Shown here: positions 27,224 through 35,253 of the stretch, in pieces | Layout of the letters: each line of letters opens with the position of its first letter | Position numbering within the stretch: position 1 is the stretch's first letter | Source of the DNA: Bradyrhizobium macuxiense | GTDB lineage: Bacteria > Pseudomonadota > Alphaproteobacteria > Rhizobiales > Xanthobacteraceae | NCBI RefSeq assembly: GCF_007993935.1 | Contig: NZ_VITY01000008.1 | Location: forward strand, 310,001-374,000 | Length of the DNA stretch: 64,000 nucleotides | Reading direction: 5' to 3' | Program-made: the position numbers and the translations under genes | The notes under the pieces: generated by a model | Told to the model about the DNA's origin: nothing | Seen by the model: only the letters and a program-made list of their open reading frames with translations | The model's database searches: none

Positions 27224-27270
27224 GGCTAGGCTCCAGAGCTGGGCAGTACGCACGATACAGGCAGCGATCG

Positions 27271-27690
27271 CTACGCACGCGATTTCAGAAGATCCCGAAT
27301 CTCGGTGAGCAGTTCCTGCTCTTTGGTCGGCTTCGGCGGCTCGGCTGGCGCCGCGGGTGCTTCGCGCTTGAGCTGGTTCATGAGGCGCACCACGATGAAC
27401 AGCACGAAGGCGACGATCAGGAAGTTGAGCGTGAGGGTCAGGAAGTTGCCCCAGGCCAGCACCGCGCCCTGCTTCTTGGCATCGGCAAGGTTGGTCGCCG
27501 TCACCGACTTCGAGAGCGCGGTGAAGTAGTTGGAGAAGTCGAGGCCGCCGCTGACCGCGCCGATGATCGGCATGATGATATCGGCCACCATCGACGATAC
27601 GATCGCGCCGAACGCCGCGCCGATGATCACGCCGACGGCGAGATCAACGACGTTGCCCTTCATGGCGAATTCCCTGAATTCCTTCAGCAT
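27271..27690 (-). CDS. mscL: Large-conductance mechanosensitive channel MscL
   Basis: A 139-residue channel subunit of normal family length. The start MLKEFREFAMKGNVVDLAVG is typical, followed by TM1 (VIIGAAFGAIVSSMVADIIM), the periplasmic loop GGLDFSNYF and TM2 (FLTLTLNFLIVAFVLFIVV). The cytoplasmic helix KEQELLTEIRDLLKS closes the protein. Homopentamers open at near-lytic tension. The reading frame is open further upstream, but the start at 27690 fits the family exactly. Confidence 0.96.
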   Translation of the reverse strand: MLKEFREFAMKGNVVDLAVGVIIGAAFGAIVSSMVADIIMPIIGAVSGGLDFSNYFTALSKSVTATNLADAKKQGAVLAWGNFLTLTLNFLIVAFVLFIVVRLMNQLKREAPAAPAEPPKPTKEQELLTEIRDLLKSRA

Positions 27691-27761
27691 GTGATCTCCT
27701 GTTCGAAAAATTGTCGGACGGCCTGGCGACTGGATCGCCGGCCTTACCAAAGATGCGAAAA

Positions 27762-28052
27762 TTACTGGCGGTCCGCCGGCTTCGCTGGCGCCGCGACCGG
27801 CTGCACGGGAGCGGCTTGCTCCCACGGTGCAGGCAGGATGACCCGTGCCGGCGGCAGGGTCTGCGAAGCGCGCTGCACATTCGCACTTGCCGGCTGCGGC
27901 GCGTCGCCGGAATTATCCGCGCGGGCGATGACCATCGTGATACCGAGCGCAAATGCTGCGAACCCAAATCCCGCTGCAAGTCCCGCGGCGATCGACACGG
28001 CAGCGGCGCCGGTCCGCGGCCTGTTCAGGATGGCAAGATGGGATGAGGTCAT
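27762..28052 (-). CDS. Small single-pass membrane protein, unknown
   Basis: A 96-residue protein with one hydrophobic segment (VSIAAGLAAGFGFAAFALGI) after a short N terminus, then a Pro/Ala/Gln-rich tail that would be periplasmic. No domain is recognised. It lies in the mscL direction, 71 bases before mscL, and downstream of the DUF3597 gene. Low-complexity Ala/Pro tails of this kind are common in rhizobial hypothetical proteins. Confidence 0.6.
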   Translation of the reverse strand: MTSSHLAILNRPRTGAAAVSIAAGLAAGFGFAAFALGITMVIARADNSGDAPQPASANVQRASQTLPPARVILPAPWEQAAPVQPVAAPAKPADRQ

Positions 28053-28134
28053 CGCAACTGCTCCTCACGCAATACACATCGTTCGGAGCCGTGCAGGGCG
28101 CGAAGGCCTTGCACGGCTCAAGGTAGGGAGATCG

Positions 28135-28551
28135 TTAGGTCTTGATGTCGGCCGGCAGCTTGCCGCCGTTGGCGGCGAGCTTGGCCATCACCTGCTGATG
28201 CAGCCAGACATTCATGGTGGCGGTGTTGTTGGTATCGCCGGTGTAGTGCAGCTCCTTGGCGAGCTCCTTGCGCGCCGCAAGGCTCGAGTCGAGACCGAGC
28301 GCCTTCATCAGGTCGACGATCGAGGTACGCCAGTCGAGCTTCTCGCCGGTGGCGGCCGCCGCCTTGTCGACGATGACAGCGACGTCGACGGTTTGCGCCG
28401 CCGGCGTGCCGGGCGCCGCGGACGCGGAAGCCGACGATGTTGATGTCGATGCCGGCGCTGCGCCGGGGGCCGTCGTCGTTGTGGTCTCAGCCGTCTTGGC
28501 CTGGGCGCCATGGCCGAAGATTGCACCCATGATGCTTCCAAAAATGCTCAT
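28135..28551 (-). CDS. DUF3597 family protein
   Basis: A 138-residue protein. The start MSIFGSIMGAIFGH and the C-terminal domain (VDVAVIVDKAAAATGEKLDW, SIVDLMKALGLDSSLAARKE, ELHYTGDTNNTATMNVWLHQ) match the DUF3597 family, whose NMR-solved members are small helical proteins of unknown role. A Ser/Ala/Thr-rich linker of about 40 residues joins the two parts. It may be co-transcribed with the small membrane protein downstream (82-base gap). Confidence 0.85.
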   Translation of the reverse strand: MSIFGSIMGAIFGHGAQAKTAETTTTTAPGAAPASTSTSSASASAAPGTPAAQTVDVAVIVDKAAAATGEKLDWRTSIVDLMKALGLDSSLAARKELAKELHYTGDTNNTATMNVWLHQQVMAKLAANGGKLPADIKT

Positions 28552-28756
28552 GCTCTCTCACTCCGTGCGCCCGAGACACCTTGGTCCCGCGGCTGGTTCC
28601 GGTGACGGAGCGAACGATAAGCAGGCCATTGGCCTAGCGGAAGATGACCATCGTCACTATCGGAGTGTGGAACGGCGTGGTGCAGTCGGGGAGAGAATCG
28701 TGCGGTTAGGCATCGCACGTCGCGCGCGTTTCATCGTACGCCCCACGTGCGATGAA

Positions 28757-28807
28757 GTCAGCCGTCCCGGCCCGATTCGCCAGCCCCGAGAAGTCGGGAC
28801 GGCTGAC
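28757..28807 (-). terminator. Inverted repeat after the small-GTPase operon
   Basis: GTCAGCCGTCCCG (28757-28769) and CGGGACGGCTGAC (28795-28807) are perfect 13-base complements with a 25-base loop. They lie 26 bases beyond the GTPase stop codon. The position suits an operon end, but no T-tract is evident. Confidence 0.5.
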
Positions 28808-28832
28808 ACCAACGCGCGTCGCGCATCTTGAG

Positions 28833-29345
28833 CTAGAGCTGGCGGCGGCGGATGGTCTGGGCGAGCTCGACAAAGCTTTCCGCGATGCCGACACCGGTCT
28901 TGGCGCTGACCGATTTCACGCTCGACTTGCCGAGCGACTTGGCGAGCTCGGCAATCGCGCCGGCGCTGCCCACAGCTTCCGGCAGGTCGATCTTGTTCAA
29001 CAGCGCCCGGTAGGGCCGGCCCGGAAAGCGCTCCTCGAAACCGCGAACCAGCTCGACCATGCGGGTCACGGTCTGCGGCCGCGTGACGTCGGAGACGATG
29101 ATCGCGGCGGATGCGCCGGTGACGTAGACGGTGTCGAAAATCTGCGTGCCGAAATCGCCGTCGGTATCCCACAGCACGAGGCGCATCGGATCGCTGCCGT
29201 CCGCCGGCACCACGTCGTGGCTCAGGATCTCGACGCCGAGCGTCGATTTGTACTGGCCCTCGAACCGGTTGTAGATCAGCCGGTAGAGGATCGACGTCTT
29301 GCCGACCCCCATATCGCCGAGCAGCATGACTTTTGCGGTGAGCAT
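28833..29345 (-). CDS. Ras/Rab-like small GTPase
   Basis: A 170-residue single-domain GTPase. G1 is GDMGVGKTS (residues 10-18), the switch I Thr lies in YKSTLGVEIL, G3 is WDTDGDFG, G4 is NKIDL and G5 is VSAKTG. This resembles eukaryotic Rab proteins and the bacterial Ras-like (Rup/MglA-type) families. The G3 motif has Asp where Ras and Rab have the catalytic Gln (DTAGQ), so hydrolysis may need a partner. There is no lipidation Cys at the C terminus. Its start overlaps the stop of the OmpA-domain gene, and the two are probably functionally linked. Confidence 0.9.
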   Translation of the reverse strand: MLTAKVMLLGDMGVGKTSILYRLIYNRFEGQYKSTLGVEILSHDVVPADGSDPMRLVLWDTDGDFGTQIFDTVYVTGASAAIIVSDVTRPQTVTRMVELVRGFEERFPGRPYRALLNKIDLPEAVGSAGAIAELAKSLGKSSVKSVSAKTGVGIAESFVELAQTIRRRQL

Positions 29346-31096
29346 CAGCGGGCCACTTCGCCTCGATAGACCGTCTCGAACGCGACGCGGCGGTTGCCGC
29401 CGACGGTGGCGTCGAGCCGGTCGGTGATCGGCATCGTCGCGGCACGCGACACCAAAATCAGCCGCGACGGATCGATCCCGAGCGCGGTCAGCTTGCGCTG
29501 GACCTGCTCCGCCCGCTTGCGCCCCAGCGTCTTGTTGGTGCCTTCGGTGCCACTCTGATCGGCGTAGCCGACGATCCGTATCTTGAGATCGTTGTTCGCC
29601 AGCAGTCCGGCGAGCTCGCGCAGCTGCTGCTCGGCCTGATCGTTGTCGAGGACTTCGTCTGAATTGTTGGCAAAGAAGATCGCGGTCGAGGCGATAAAGC
29701 GGTCGAGCCGCGCCGTCGGGCCGTCAGCGACGGATTGCAGTTTTGCAACTTCCTCGCCGAGGTTCGCGGACTGCTCGCTGAGCTTGTCGTACTGCTGGGT
29801 CAGCCCGGCATATTTCCGGTCGCCCGACTTCGCCTGTGCACCCATCGCCTCGCGCATCTGGTCGAGGCTCGTCTGCAGCCTCACCAGGTTCTGCTGCAAG
29901 CCTGCGATGCCGGCCTGCGCTACCGCCGCCTGCTCCGGCGTGGTGACCTGCCCGATGCGGTTGACGATCTTGTACGGTGCCGCGGCCGCAGCAAGCGCGT
30001 CGATCACCGGCGCCGTCTCGAGCTCGCCCGGTTCGATGCCCGAGACCGCCACGCTTGCCTTGCCGTGATCGAAGTCGAGCCGCAGCGGGAACGTGAACAG
30101 CAAGGGCTGCTTTACGGCGAGCTGCTCCAGCGCCGCATGGGTCCGCCGCTCCAAGAGGCTGCGCGACACCGAGGTCGCGGCAAGCCAGAGCAACAGCGCC
30201 AACACAGCGGCGAGCACGGCGAACAGGATCACCTTGCCGCGCCGGCTCGCGATCCGCCGCGGCGCGTCGTCGGTTTCGATCGCGGCGGCGAGCGAGGCCA
30301 GCATCGGACCATCGCAATCCGCGCCGCGGTCGATGCGCTCGATCGCGTCGAAAAACAGCGAATTGATCCGGGCATTGTCGGCGGGACGCAGCGGTCCCAG
30401 GCATTCCGCCGCCAGGATGAAGCGGGGTGAGGCGCGCAGCGCGAGCTGCCGTCCGCCGAAATCGAGCGTCTGCAGATTGCCTTCACCGGCCAGCGCCTGC
30501 ACGGAGAATTCGAGGATCGCCGCAACCATCGCGCTGAGCAGGTCGGCGCGTTCGTCGGCGGTCGCCTCACGCTTCCAGTCGGCGACCAGGCGGCCATTGC
30601 CGCGTTCGATGATCAGCAGCCGATTGATCTGCGGCGGGGCATCCGCAAGCACGAACTCGCTGATCGGACGTCCCGTCACCAGAGACTTGACGCGCCCGAC
30701 CCACAGCTGCGCCGATGTCAGCGCATTGATGCGCTGCTCGAGCGAGGCAACCAGTTCGCGGAACGCATTCGCAACCGCAGCACTGACCAGCCGGCCGACG
30801 ATCGGATAGAGCGCCTCGATCATCTGCTCGCGCGAATTCTTGATCTCGCTGCGGATCGCGGAGACCACGACCGGCGCGATCGCGGTGGCGAGTTCGCGCG
30901 GCCGGTTGACCTCGGCGCGCTCCAGCGCCTCGACCAGAATGCCGGCGGTCGCCGTCTCCAGCCGATCGGCATTGCCGACATAGCGCTGTAGCGAGTCGAG
31001 GTCGGCCTCGAGCGACGTCAGACGCGTCGCCTCGGGCTGAAACAGCAATGTCTTGAGCTGCTCGATCTCGCGATTCTGGCCGGCAGCAGCTGCCAT
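29345..31096 (-). CDS. Inner-membrane protein with periplasmic OmpA-like domain
   Basis: 583 residues. Residues 1-135 are helical (ATAGILVEALERAEVNRPRE). Residues about 150-270 (QINRLLIIERGNGRLVADW, LQTLDFGGRQLALRASPRFI) resemble a longin/roadblock-like cytoplasmic fold. A single membrane helix (VILFAVLAAVLALLLWLAAT) is near 290-310. A BON-like segment (about 330-385), a coiled coil and a C-terminal OmpA peptidoglycan-binding domain (KIRIVGYADQSGTEGTNKTL, GRKRAEQV) complete it. The protein could link a cytoplasmic GTPase to the cell wall. It lies between the coiled-coil and GTPase genes with 0-2 base gaps. Confidence 0.88.
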   Translation of the reverse strand: MAAAAGQNREIEQLKTLLFQPEATRLTSLEADLDSLQRYVGNADRLETATAGILVEALERAEVNRPRELATAIAPVVVSAIRSEIKNSREQMIEALYPIVGRLVSAAVANAFRELVASLEQRINALTSAQLWVGRVKSLVTGRPISEFVLADAPPQINRLLIIERGNGRLVADWKREATADERADLLSAMVAAILEFSVQALAGEGNLQTLDFGGRQLALRASPRFILAAECLGPLRPADNARINSLFFDAIERIDRGADCDGPMLASLAAAIETDDAPRRIASRRGKVILFAVLAAVLALLLWLAATSVSRSLLERRTHAALEQLAVKQPLLFTFPLRLDFDHGKASVAVSGIEPGELETAPVIDALAAAAAPYKIVNRIGQVTTPEQAAVAQAGIAGLQQNLVRLQTSLDQMREAMGAQAKSGDRKYAGLTQQYDKLSEQSANLGEEVAKLQSVADGPTARLDRFIASTAIFFANNSDEVLDNDQAEQQLRELAGLLANNDLKIRIVGYADQSGTEGTNKTLGRKRAEQVQRKLTALGIDPSRLILVSRAATMPITDRLDATVGGNRRVAFETVYRGEVAR

Positions 31097-31098
31097 GC

Positions 31099-31485
31099 TT
31101 ATTTGCCCGCGCGGCCGGTTCCCAATCCGCTGATGACGGTGCCGAGCTGGGTGATGGCCGCGCCGACATCCTTCAGCGAGTCGAGGCGCTTCTGCTCGGT
31201 GTCGCGTTCGAGGTCGGAGAGCCTCGCCTGCAGCGCGGTGAGCTCGTTGGTGAAGTCGGCCTGCATTTGCTTCAGCGATGCCTGCATTTCATCGCGCAGA
31301 CCCGAGAGGTTGGTCTCGAGCGAGCGTTGCGCGCCGCCGAACAGGAGGTCGCGGACCTGATCGATCGCCGCCATGCCATGCGCCGCCGGATCCGCGCCGT
31401 TGCCGGCCGCCGGAGCATCTGCCGGTCCGTCCGTACCCTTGGTCTGGCGCTCGATACCCTTCATGGTCTTTTCCTGCTTACTCAT
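31099..31485 (-). CDS. Coiled-coil protein, first gene of the GTPase operon
   Basis: 128 residues from ATG 31485 (MSKQEKTMKGIERQ). A low-complexity N terminus precedes a long predicted coiled coil (VRDLLFGGAQRSLETNLSGL, LKQMQADFTNELTALQARLS) and a short C-terminal helix. It is soluble with no signal peptide. The stop is 3 bases before the OmpA-domain gene start. Coiled-coil partners of small GTPases are often effectors or scaffolds; here that is inference from gene order only. Confidence 0.75.
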   Translation of the reverse strand: MSKQEKTMKGIERQTKGTDGPADAPAAGNGADPAAHGMAAIDQVRDLLFGGAQRSLETNLSGLRDEMQASLKQMQADFTNELTALQARLSDLERDTEQKRLDSLKDVGAAITQLGTVISGLGTGRAGK

Positions 31486-31624
31486 AGCCGCGCAATCCGG
31501 ACCTGCTGCTTCAAAAAGCAAATCCGAAACAACCCTATAGCCAATTTTGCGGGCGCGGCCCAGAGAAAGGCGAGCAATCTCAGCAAGATCAACCGCTTGG
31601 TTGTGCGGTCGAGGGCAATTATTT

Positions 31625-32281
31625 CTAGTAAGTTATTGCCTTTATTGCGAGTTCCGTACGGTTCTTGACCTGGCATTTCTCCAGGATGGTGCTGACATAG
31701 TTCTTCACCGTGCCCTCGGCCAAATGCAGCCGCTCGCCGATCTCGGTATTGCTCTTGCCCTCGACGATCAGCGTGAGAATTTCATTCTCCCGCGCCGTCA
31801 GCCCGTCGCGAACCGGCAGCTTCGCCGAGACGCGAGGGCCGCGCAGCCGCTTGAATTCGTCGAGGATGCGCGCGGCGACACCGGGCGAAAGCCCTGACTG
31901 GCCGTTGATGACCGCGCGGATCGTCGATGCGATCTCTTCCATCCTGGCATCCTTCAGGAGATACGCCTTGGCGCCCGCGCTGACCGCCTCGAAGATCAGG
32001 TCGTTGGTCTCGAATGTCGTCAGCACGACGATGTGGGTCTGCGGCAGCTCGCGGAGAATCCGCTGGGTCGCCGCGATGCCATCGACGCGCGGCATCTGCA
32101 GGTCCATCAGGATGACGTCCGGCCGATAGCGCCGCGCGAATTCGATGGCCTGCTCGCCGTCGGCCGCGCCAGGAAGGATCTCGAAATCGTCGTTCTGCTG
32201 GGCAAGCAGTGTGGCGATACCTTCCCTGATCAGGGTCTGATCCTCGGCAATCAGCACCCGTACCTTGTCAATCCTGCTCAC
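31625..32281 (-). CDS. NarL/FixJ-type response regulator
   Basis: A 218-residue two-component regulator. The receiver domain has the acidic pair in VLIAEDQTL, the phosphoacceptor Asp in DVILMDLQMP, the Thr in VVLTTFE and the Lys in YLLKDA. A LuxR-type helix-turn-helix follows (LTARENEILTLIVEGKSNTE, IGERLHLAEGTVKNYVSTIL). The cognate kinase is encoded directly upstream. The GTPase operon starts 140 bases downstream on the same strand, so it could be a target. Confidence 0.93.
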   Translation of the reverse strand: MSRIDKVRVLIAEDQTLIREGIATLLAQQNDDFEILPGAADGEQAIEFARRYRPDVILMDLQMPRVDGIAATQRILRELPQTHIVVLTTFETNDLIFEAVSAGAKAYLLKDARMEEIASTIRAVINGQSGLSPGVAARILDEFKRLRGPRVSAKLPVRDGLTARENEILTLIVEGKSNTEIGERLHLAEGTVKNYVSTILEKCQVKNRTELAIKAITY

Positions 32282-32334
32282 GGGCTTCCGTCATCCTCTC
32301 GAAGTTCCTGTCGTTTTGCTGGTCGCGTTTTCTT

Positions 32335-32370
32335 GACGCGAACCGGTACCCACTTCGCTCGAAAACGCTC
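32335..32370 (+). repeat. Short dispersed repeat, family A copy 2
   Basis: GACGCGAACCGGTACCCACT followed by TCGCTCGAAAACGCTC lies in the 108-base gap between the kinase stop and the response-regulator start. It is preceded by GCGTTTTCTT (32325-32334), which gives the palindromic end. An RNA hairpin here could separate expression of the two partners. Confidence 0.75.
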
Positions 32371-32389
32371 CGATTGCGCGGCCACGACA

Positions 32390-33460
32390 TCAATCGGCCA
32401 GCACGCCGGCAGACGCCGCCGGCGGCACCGCTACGGGGAGCGATATCCGGACCAGCGTTCCCTGTCCGGGCGCGCTCTCCACCGCGCAGCTTCCGCCGAC
32501 AAGTTCAGCAAATTCGGCCATTCCGATCAATCCGAAATGTCCGGGATGAGGGAGCGCGGGATCGAAGCCATGGCCGTCATCGCGGATCTCGACGACAAGC
32601 TTGCGGCCGACCACGGCCGGCGCCTCGAAGGCGTGAAAGGAGACACGGCGTGCCTGCGCATGGGCCTGGACGTTGCGCAGCGCCTCGCTGAGGATGCGCT
32701 GAACCGTCAATCCGCAATCGCGCAAGCCGGCACGCGCCTCTTCATCGATCTGGATCGACACCCTGACGCCGCTGCGTGCGGCGAAGTCGCTGAGCAGTCC
32801 CTCGACATCGGGATCGAGCTTCAGATCGTCTGACGTGCGCAGGCGATCGATCGCCTCGCGGGCGCGCGAGAGGCCACTCGCCGCGGCATCTTCCGCGGTC
32901 GCAAGGCTGTCCGCCACGCGCGCGGGATCGGCCGACAGATAATGCCTGATCAGCCGGATCTGGGTCAGCAGCGCAACGATCGAATGCACCAGCGTATCGT
33001 GCAGATCGCGCGCCAGCCGCAGCCGCGTTCGCGCCAGAGAAGCAAAGCGCACCTCCGCGCTCGCCGCCTCGAGCTGCTGCTCCATCAGGCGGCGGGCCCG
33101 GCGCTCGCTGCCGAGCAGCGTTTCCACCTGACGTCCCGCGAAGTCCGGCATGGCGATGACGAAGTAGTGCAACTGCGCGCCGTTCCACAGCACGACCGCC
33201 GTCATCGGCTGCGTGATGTCAGGCGACGCGCCACGCACACCAGCCAGCGCGATCGTATCCCGCCGGCCGCTGGCGAGCGCCGCCAATTCGGCTTCCATGC
33301 CGACCAGCAGCATGCACTCGCAGCAATCGACGCCGATTGCGGGAAGCCATTCGACCAGCCGGCCGATCTTCCGCTGTATGCTGCGGTCGGCGCCGATGAC
33401 GGCGAGGCCAATGACGTTGGCTTCCGCGGCCGCAAGCAAATCCGCGCTCAGATTGATCAT
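32390..33460 (-). CDS. Soluble histidine kinase, HisKA_3/HATPase type
   Basis: 356 residues with no membrane helix. Residues 1-135 are a PAS-like sensor region containing a cysteine cluster (GVDCCECMLLVG). A coiled linker leads to the H-box (RLRLARDLHDTLVHSIVALL, phosphoacceptor His about 154). The HATPase has EALRNVQAHAQA, the DDGHGFDP box and GHFGLIGMAEFA. It belongs to the NarX/DesK class that partners NarL-type regulators, and that partner lies just downstream. The cytoplasmic sensor with Cys residues suggests a redox, metal or gas signal, which is only a suggestion. Confidence 0.9.
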   Translation of the reverse strand: MINLSADLLAAAEANVIGLAVIGADRSIQRKIGRLVEWLPAIGVDCCECMLLVGMEAELAALASGRRDTIALAGVRGASPDITQPMTAVVLWNGAQLHYFVIAMPDFAGRQVETLLGSERRARRLMEQQLEAASAEVRFASLARTRLRLARDLHDTLVHSIVALLTQIRLIRHYLSADPARVADSLATAEDAAASGLSRAREAIDRLRTSDDLKLDPDVEGLLSDFAARSGVRVSIQIDEEARAGLRDCGLTVQRILSEALRNVQAHAQARRVSFHAFEAPAVVGRKLVVEIRDDGHGFDPALPHPGHFGLIGMAEFAELVGGSCAVESAPGQGTLVRISLPVAVPPAASAGVLAD

Positions 33461-33712
33461 GCGTTGCCCATCACTCTCAGCGAGCAGCCCACTCTGGCGT
33501 AAGCCGGCAGCGGCCGCAAACGAATATGACTTTCGTCATAACCGATCCTGACCTTCGTCAGATGCCGCTGCCGCCCGAAATGCGGTTCTGTCCCACGGAT
33601 GAGCAACAGCGCAAGCCATGATGTGCCACATGACGGCGTCCATGGCGATGCCGGCCGGGCGCCGGGCCTCGCGGAAGGTCGTCGTGCCAGTCGGCCAGGG
33701 TGTGAGCTGACA

Positions 33713-34021
33713 ATGAAGGGCGCGCCACGGAGATCGTCGGATATCGAGCTGCGCATGTTGGCGGAAGCGGAGAAGCCCGCGCGGCGCCGGCGCCTGAGCG
33801 CGACCCAGAAGGTGGCGTTGCAGGAAGCGCTCACCGGCCGCCTGCAGCTCTACCCGCGCGGATATGCCGCGAGCAAGACCGGCCCGTTCCACTCACGACG
33901 CGCCATTCTCGGTCTGGTGCGCGCCGGGCTGATGAGCCTCAGCGCAACGGCGCGCTATGCAGCCGTGACCAAGCGTGCGCGGGACACCTACGCAGCCCCG
34001 GCGACCAGCGAGAGCGAGTAA
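33713..34021 (+). CDS. Small basic protein of unknown function
   Basis: A possible 102-residue protein starting MKGAPRRSSDIELRMLAEAE. It is Arg-rich in the middle (KPARRRRLSATQKVALQEAL, YPRGYAASKTGPFHSRRA) and looks like a small helical nucleic-acid-binding protein. An upstream ATG at 33599 is possible, but that extension is low quality. It stands between the divergent kinase gene and the MarR operon. No family is recognised. Confidence 0.5.
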   Translation: MKGAPRRSSDIELRMLAEAEKPARRRRLSATQKVALQEALTGRLQLYPRGYAASKTGPFHSRRAILGLVRAGLMSLSATARYAAVTKRARDTYAAPATSESE

Positions 34022-34145
34022 GCGCACGTCATCGGGGCGGGCCGCTTCGTTCAGGCGCGGTTCAGGGTTACGCCATGATCCAGCAAGGCTCGGTCGAAGT
34101 GCCGACGATCACGGCAATATGAAGCTAATCTGCGAAGACTATCTT

Positions 34146-34160
34146 TGCAGTTTACCTGCA
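34146..34160. promoter_or_regulatory. Candidate MarR operator
   Basis: TGCAG-TTTAC-CTGCA is a perfect 5-base inverted repeat 20 bases upstream of the MarR start codon, in a locally AT-richer stretch. MarR proteins usually bind short palindromes near their own promoters. The assignment is positional only. Confidence 0.35.
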
Positions 34161-34180
34161 CATATGCCATCAATACCGGC

Positions 34181-34633
34181 ATGAACAGTTCACCGGCCCG
34201 TACCGGGTCGGCGCGCACCTCCGCGCTCGCCGAAGACCTTCGCCTGTTGATCGGAACGCTGAAGCGCCGGCTGCGCGAGCAGGGTCAACGCGACGACCTG
34301 CCGCCCTCACAGGTCGCGGTGCTGTTGCGCCTCGAAAAGGACGGTCCCGCGACCGTGTCCAGCCTGGCGCGGTCGGAAGGGATGCGTCCGCAGTCAATGA
34401 GCTCGGCGATTTCGGCGCTTGAGGCGGCGGGCCTGGTGCGCGGCGCGCCCGATCCGGACGACGGCCGCCAGACCATCATGTCGCTCACCGATACTTGCCG
34501 CGAGCGGCTGCGTACCGGCCGCGCCGCGCGGCAGGACTGGCTGTCGCGCACCATTGCCGCGCGGCTGTCGGCGCGGGAACAGGATGAGCTCGCCGCCGCG
34601 GTCGGCTTGCTGAAGCGGTTGGTCGCGGACTGA
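34181..34633 (+). CDS. MarR-family transcriptional regulator
   Basis: A 150-residue winged-helix regulator. The MarR core is clear: LPPSQVAVLLRLEKDGPATV, SSLARSEGMRPQSMSSAISA and LEAAGLVRGAPDPDDGRQTI. The ATG at 34181 (MNSSPARTG) fits the family; an upstream start at 34145 would add 12 residues over a likely operator. It heads an operon with an isochorismatase-fold gene, a small membrane protein and an MFS exporter, so it probably represses an efflux/detoxification unit and responds to the exported compound. Confidence 0.9.
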   Translation: MNSSPARTGSARTSALAEDLRLLIGTLKRRLREQGQRDDLPPSQVAVLLRLEKDGPATVSSLARSEGMRPQSMSSAISALEAAGLVRGAPDPDDGRQTIMSLTDTCRERLRTGRAARQDWLSRTIAARLSAREQDELAAAVGLLKRLVAD

Positions 34634-34677
34634 CGCGGCGCCGATCGCGAGCCACATCCGGTTGAAAGGAAACGATC

Positions 34678-35253
34678 ATGGCTCTGACGACGCTCGATCC
34701 GATCACCGCCCTCATCGTCGTCGATCTGCAGGCCGGGCTCGCCGGCGCGCCCTTCGTCCATCCGTTCGGAGACGTGGTGGCGCGCGCCTGCGCGCTCATC
34801 ACTGCGTTTCGGCGGTGCGGACTGCCGATCGTGCTGGTCAATGTCGACGGCACGGCACCCGGACGAACCGAGCGCCCGCGCCCCGGCGGCGCATTTCCCG
34901 ACGGCTGGACCGATCTGCTCCCGGAGCTTGACCCGCAGCCGGCTGACATCGTCGTCACCAAGCGGACCTGGGGCGCGTTCGCCAGCACCGATATCGAGAA
35001 CCAGCTCCGAGCTCGCGGCGTTACCCATGTCGTGATCGTCGGCGTTGCCACTGGCACCGGCGTCGAATCCACGGCACGGCAGGCCTTTGAGGCCGGCTTC
35101 AACGTCACGCTCGCGATCGACGCCATGACCGATGCACGACCGAACGCCCATGACTACAGCATCGAGCACGTATTCCCGCGGCTCGGCGAAACCGGCTCGA
35201 CGCAGGAGATCATCGATCTGCTTGAAAGGACCCACGCCCATGAACTGGCTTGA
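34678..35253 (+). CDS. Isochorismatase-fold hydrolase lacking the catalytic Cys
   Basis: A 191-residue protein of the isochorismatase/nicotinamidase fold. The Asp of the usual triad is in ALIVVDLQAGL and the Lys in VTKRTWGAF. At the nucleophile position the motif is GVATGTGVESTARQAFE, with Gly where most members have Cys. A subgroup of the superfamily shares this change, so activity as a cysteine hydrolase is doubtful. An RBS (GAAAGGAAA) precedes the ATG. The next gene starts inside its 3' end. Confidence 0.88.
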   Translation: MALTTLDPITALIVVDLQAGLAGAPFVHPFGDVVARACALITAFRRCGLPIVLVNVDGTAPGRTERPRPGGAFPDGWTDLLPELDPQPADIVVTKRTWGAFASTDIENQLRARGVTHVVIVGVATGTGVESTARQAFEAGFNVTLAIDAMTDARPNAHDYSIEHVFPRLGETGSTQEIIDLLERTHAHELA

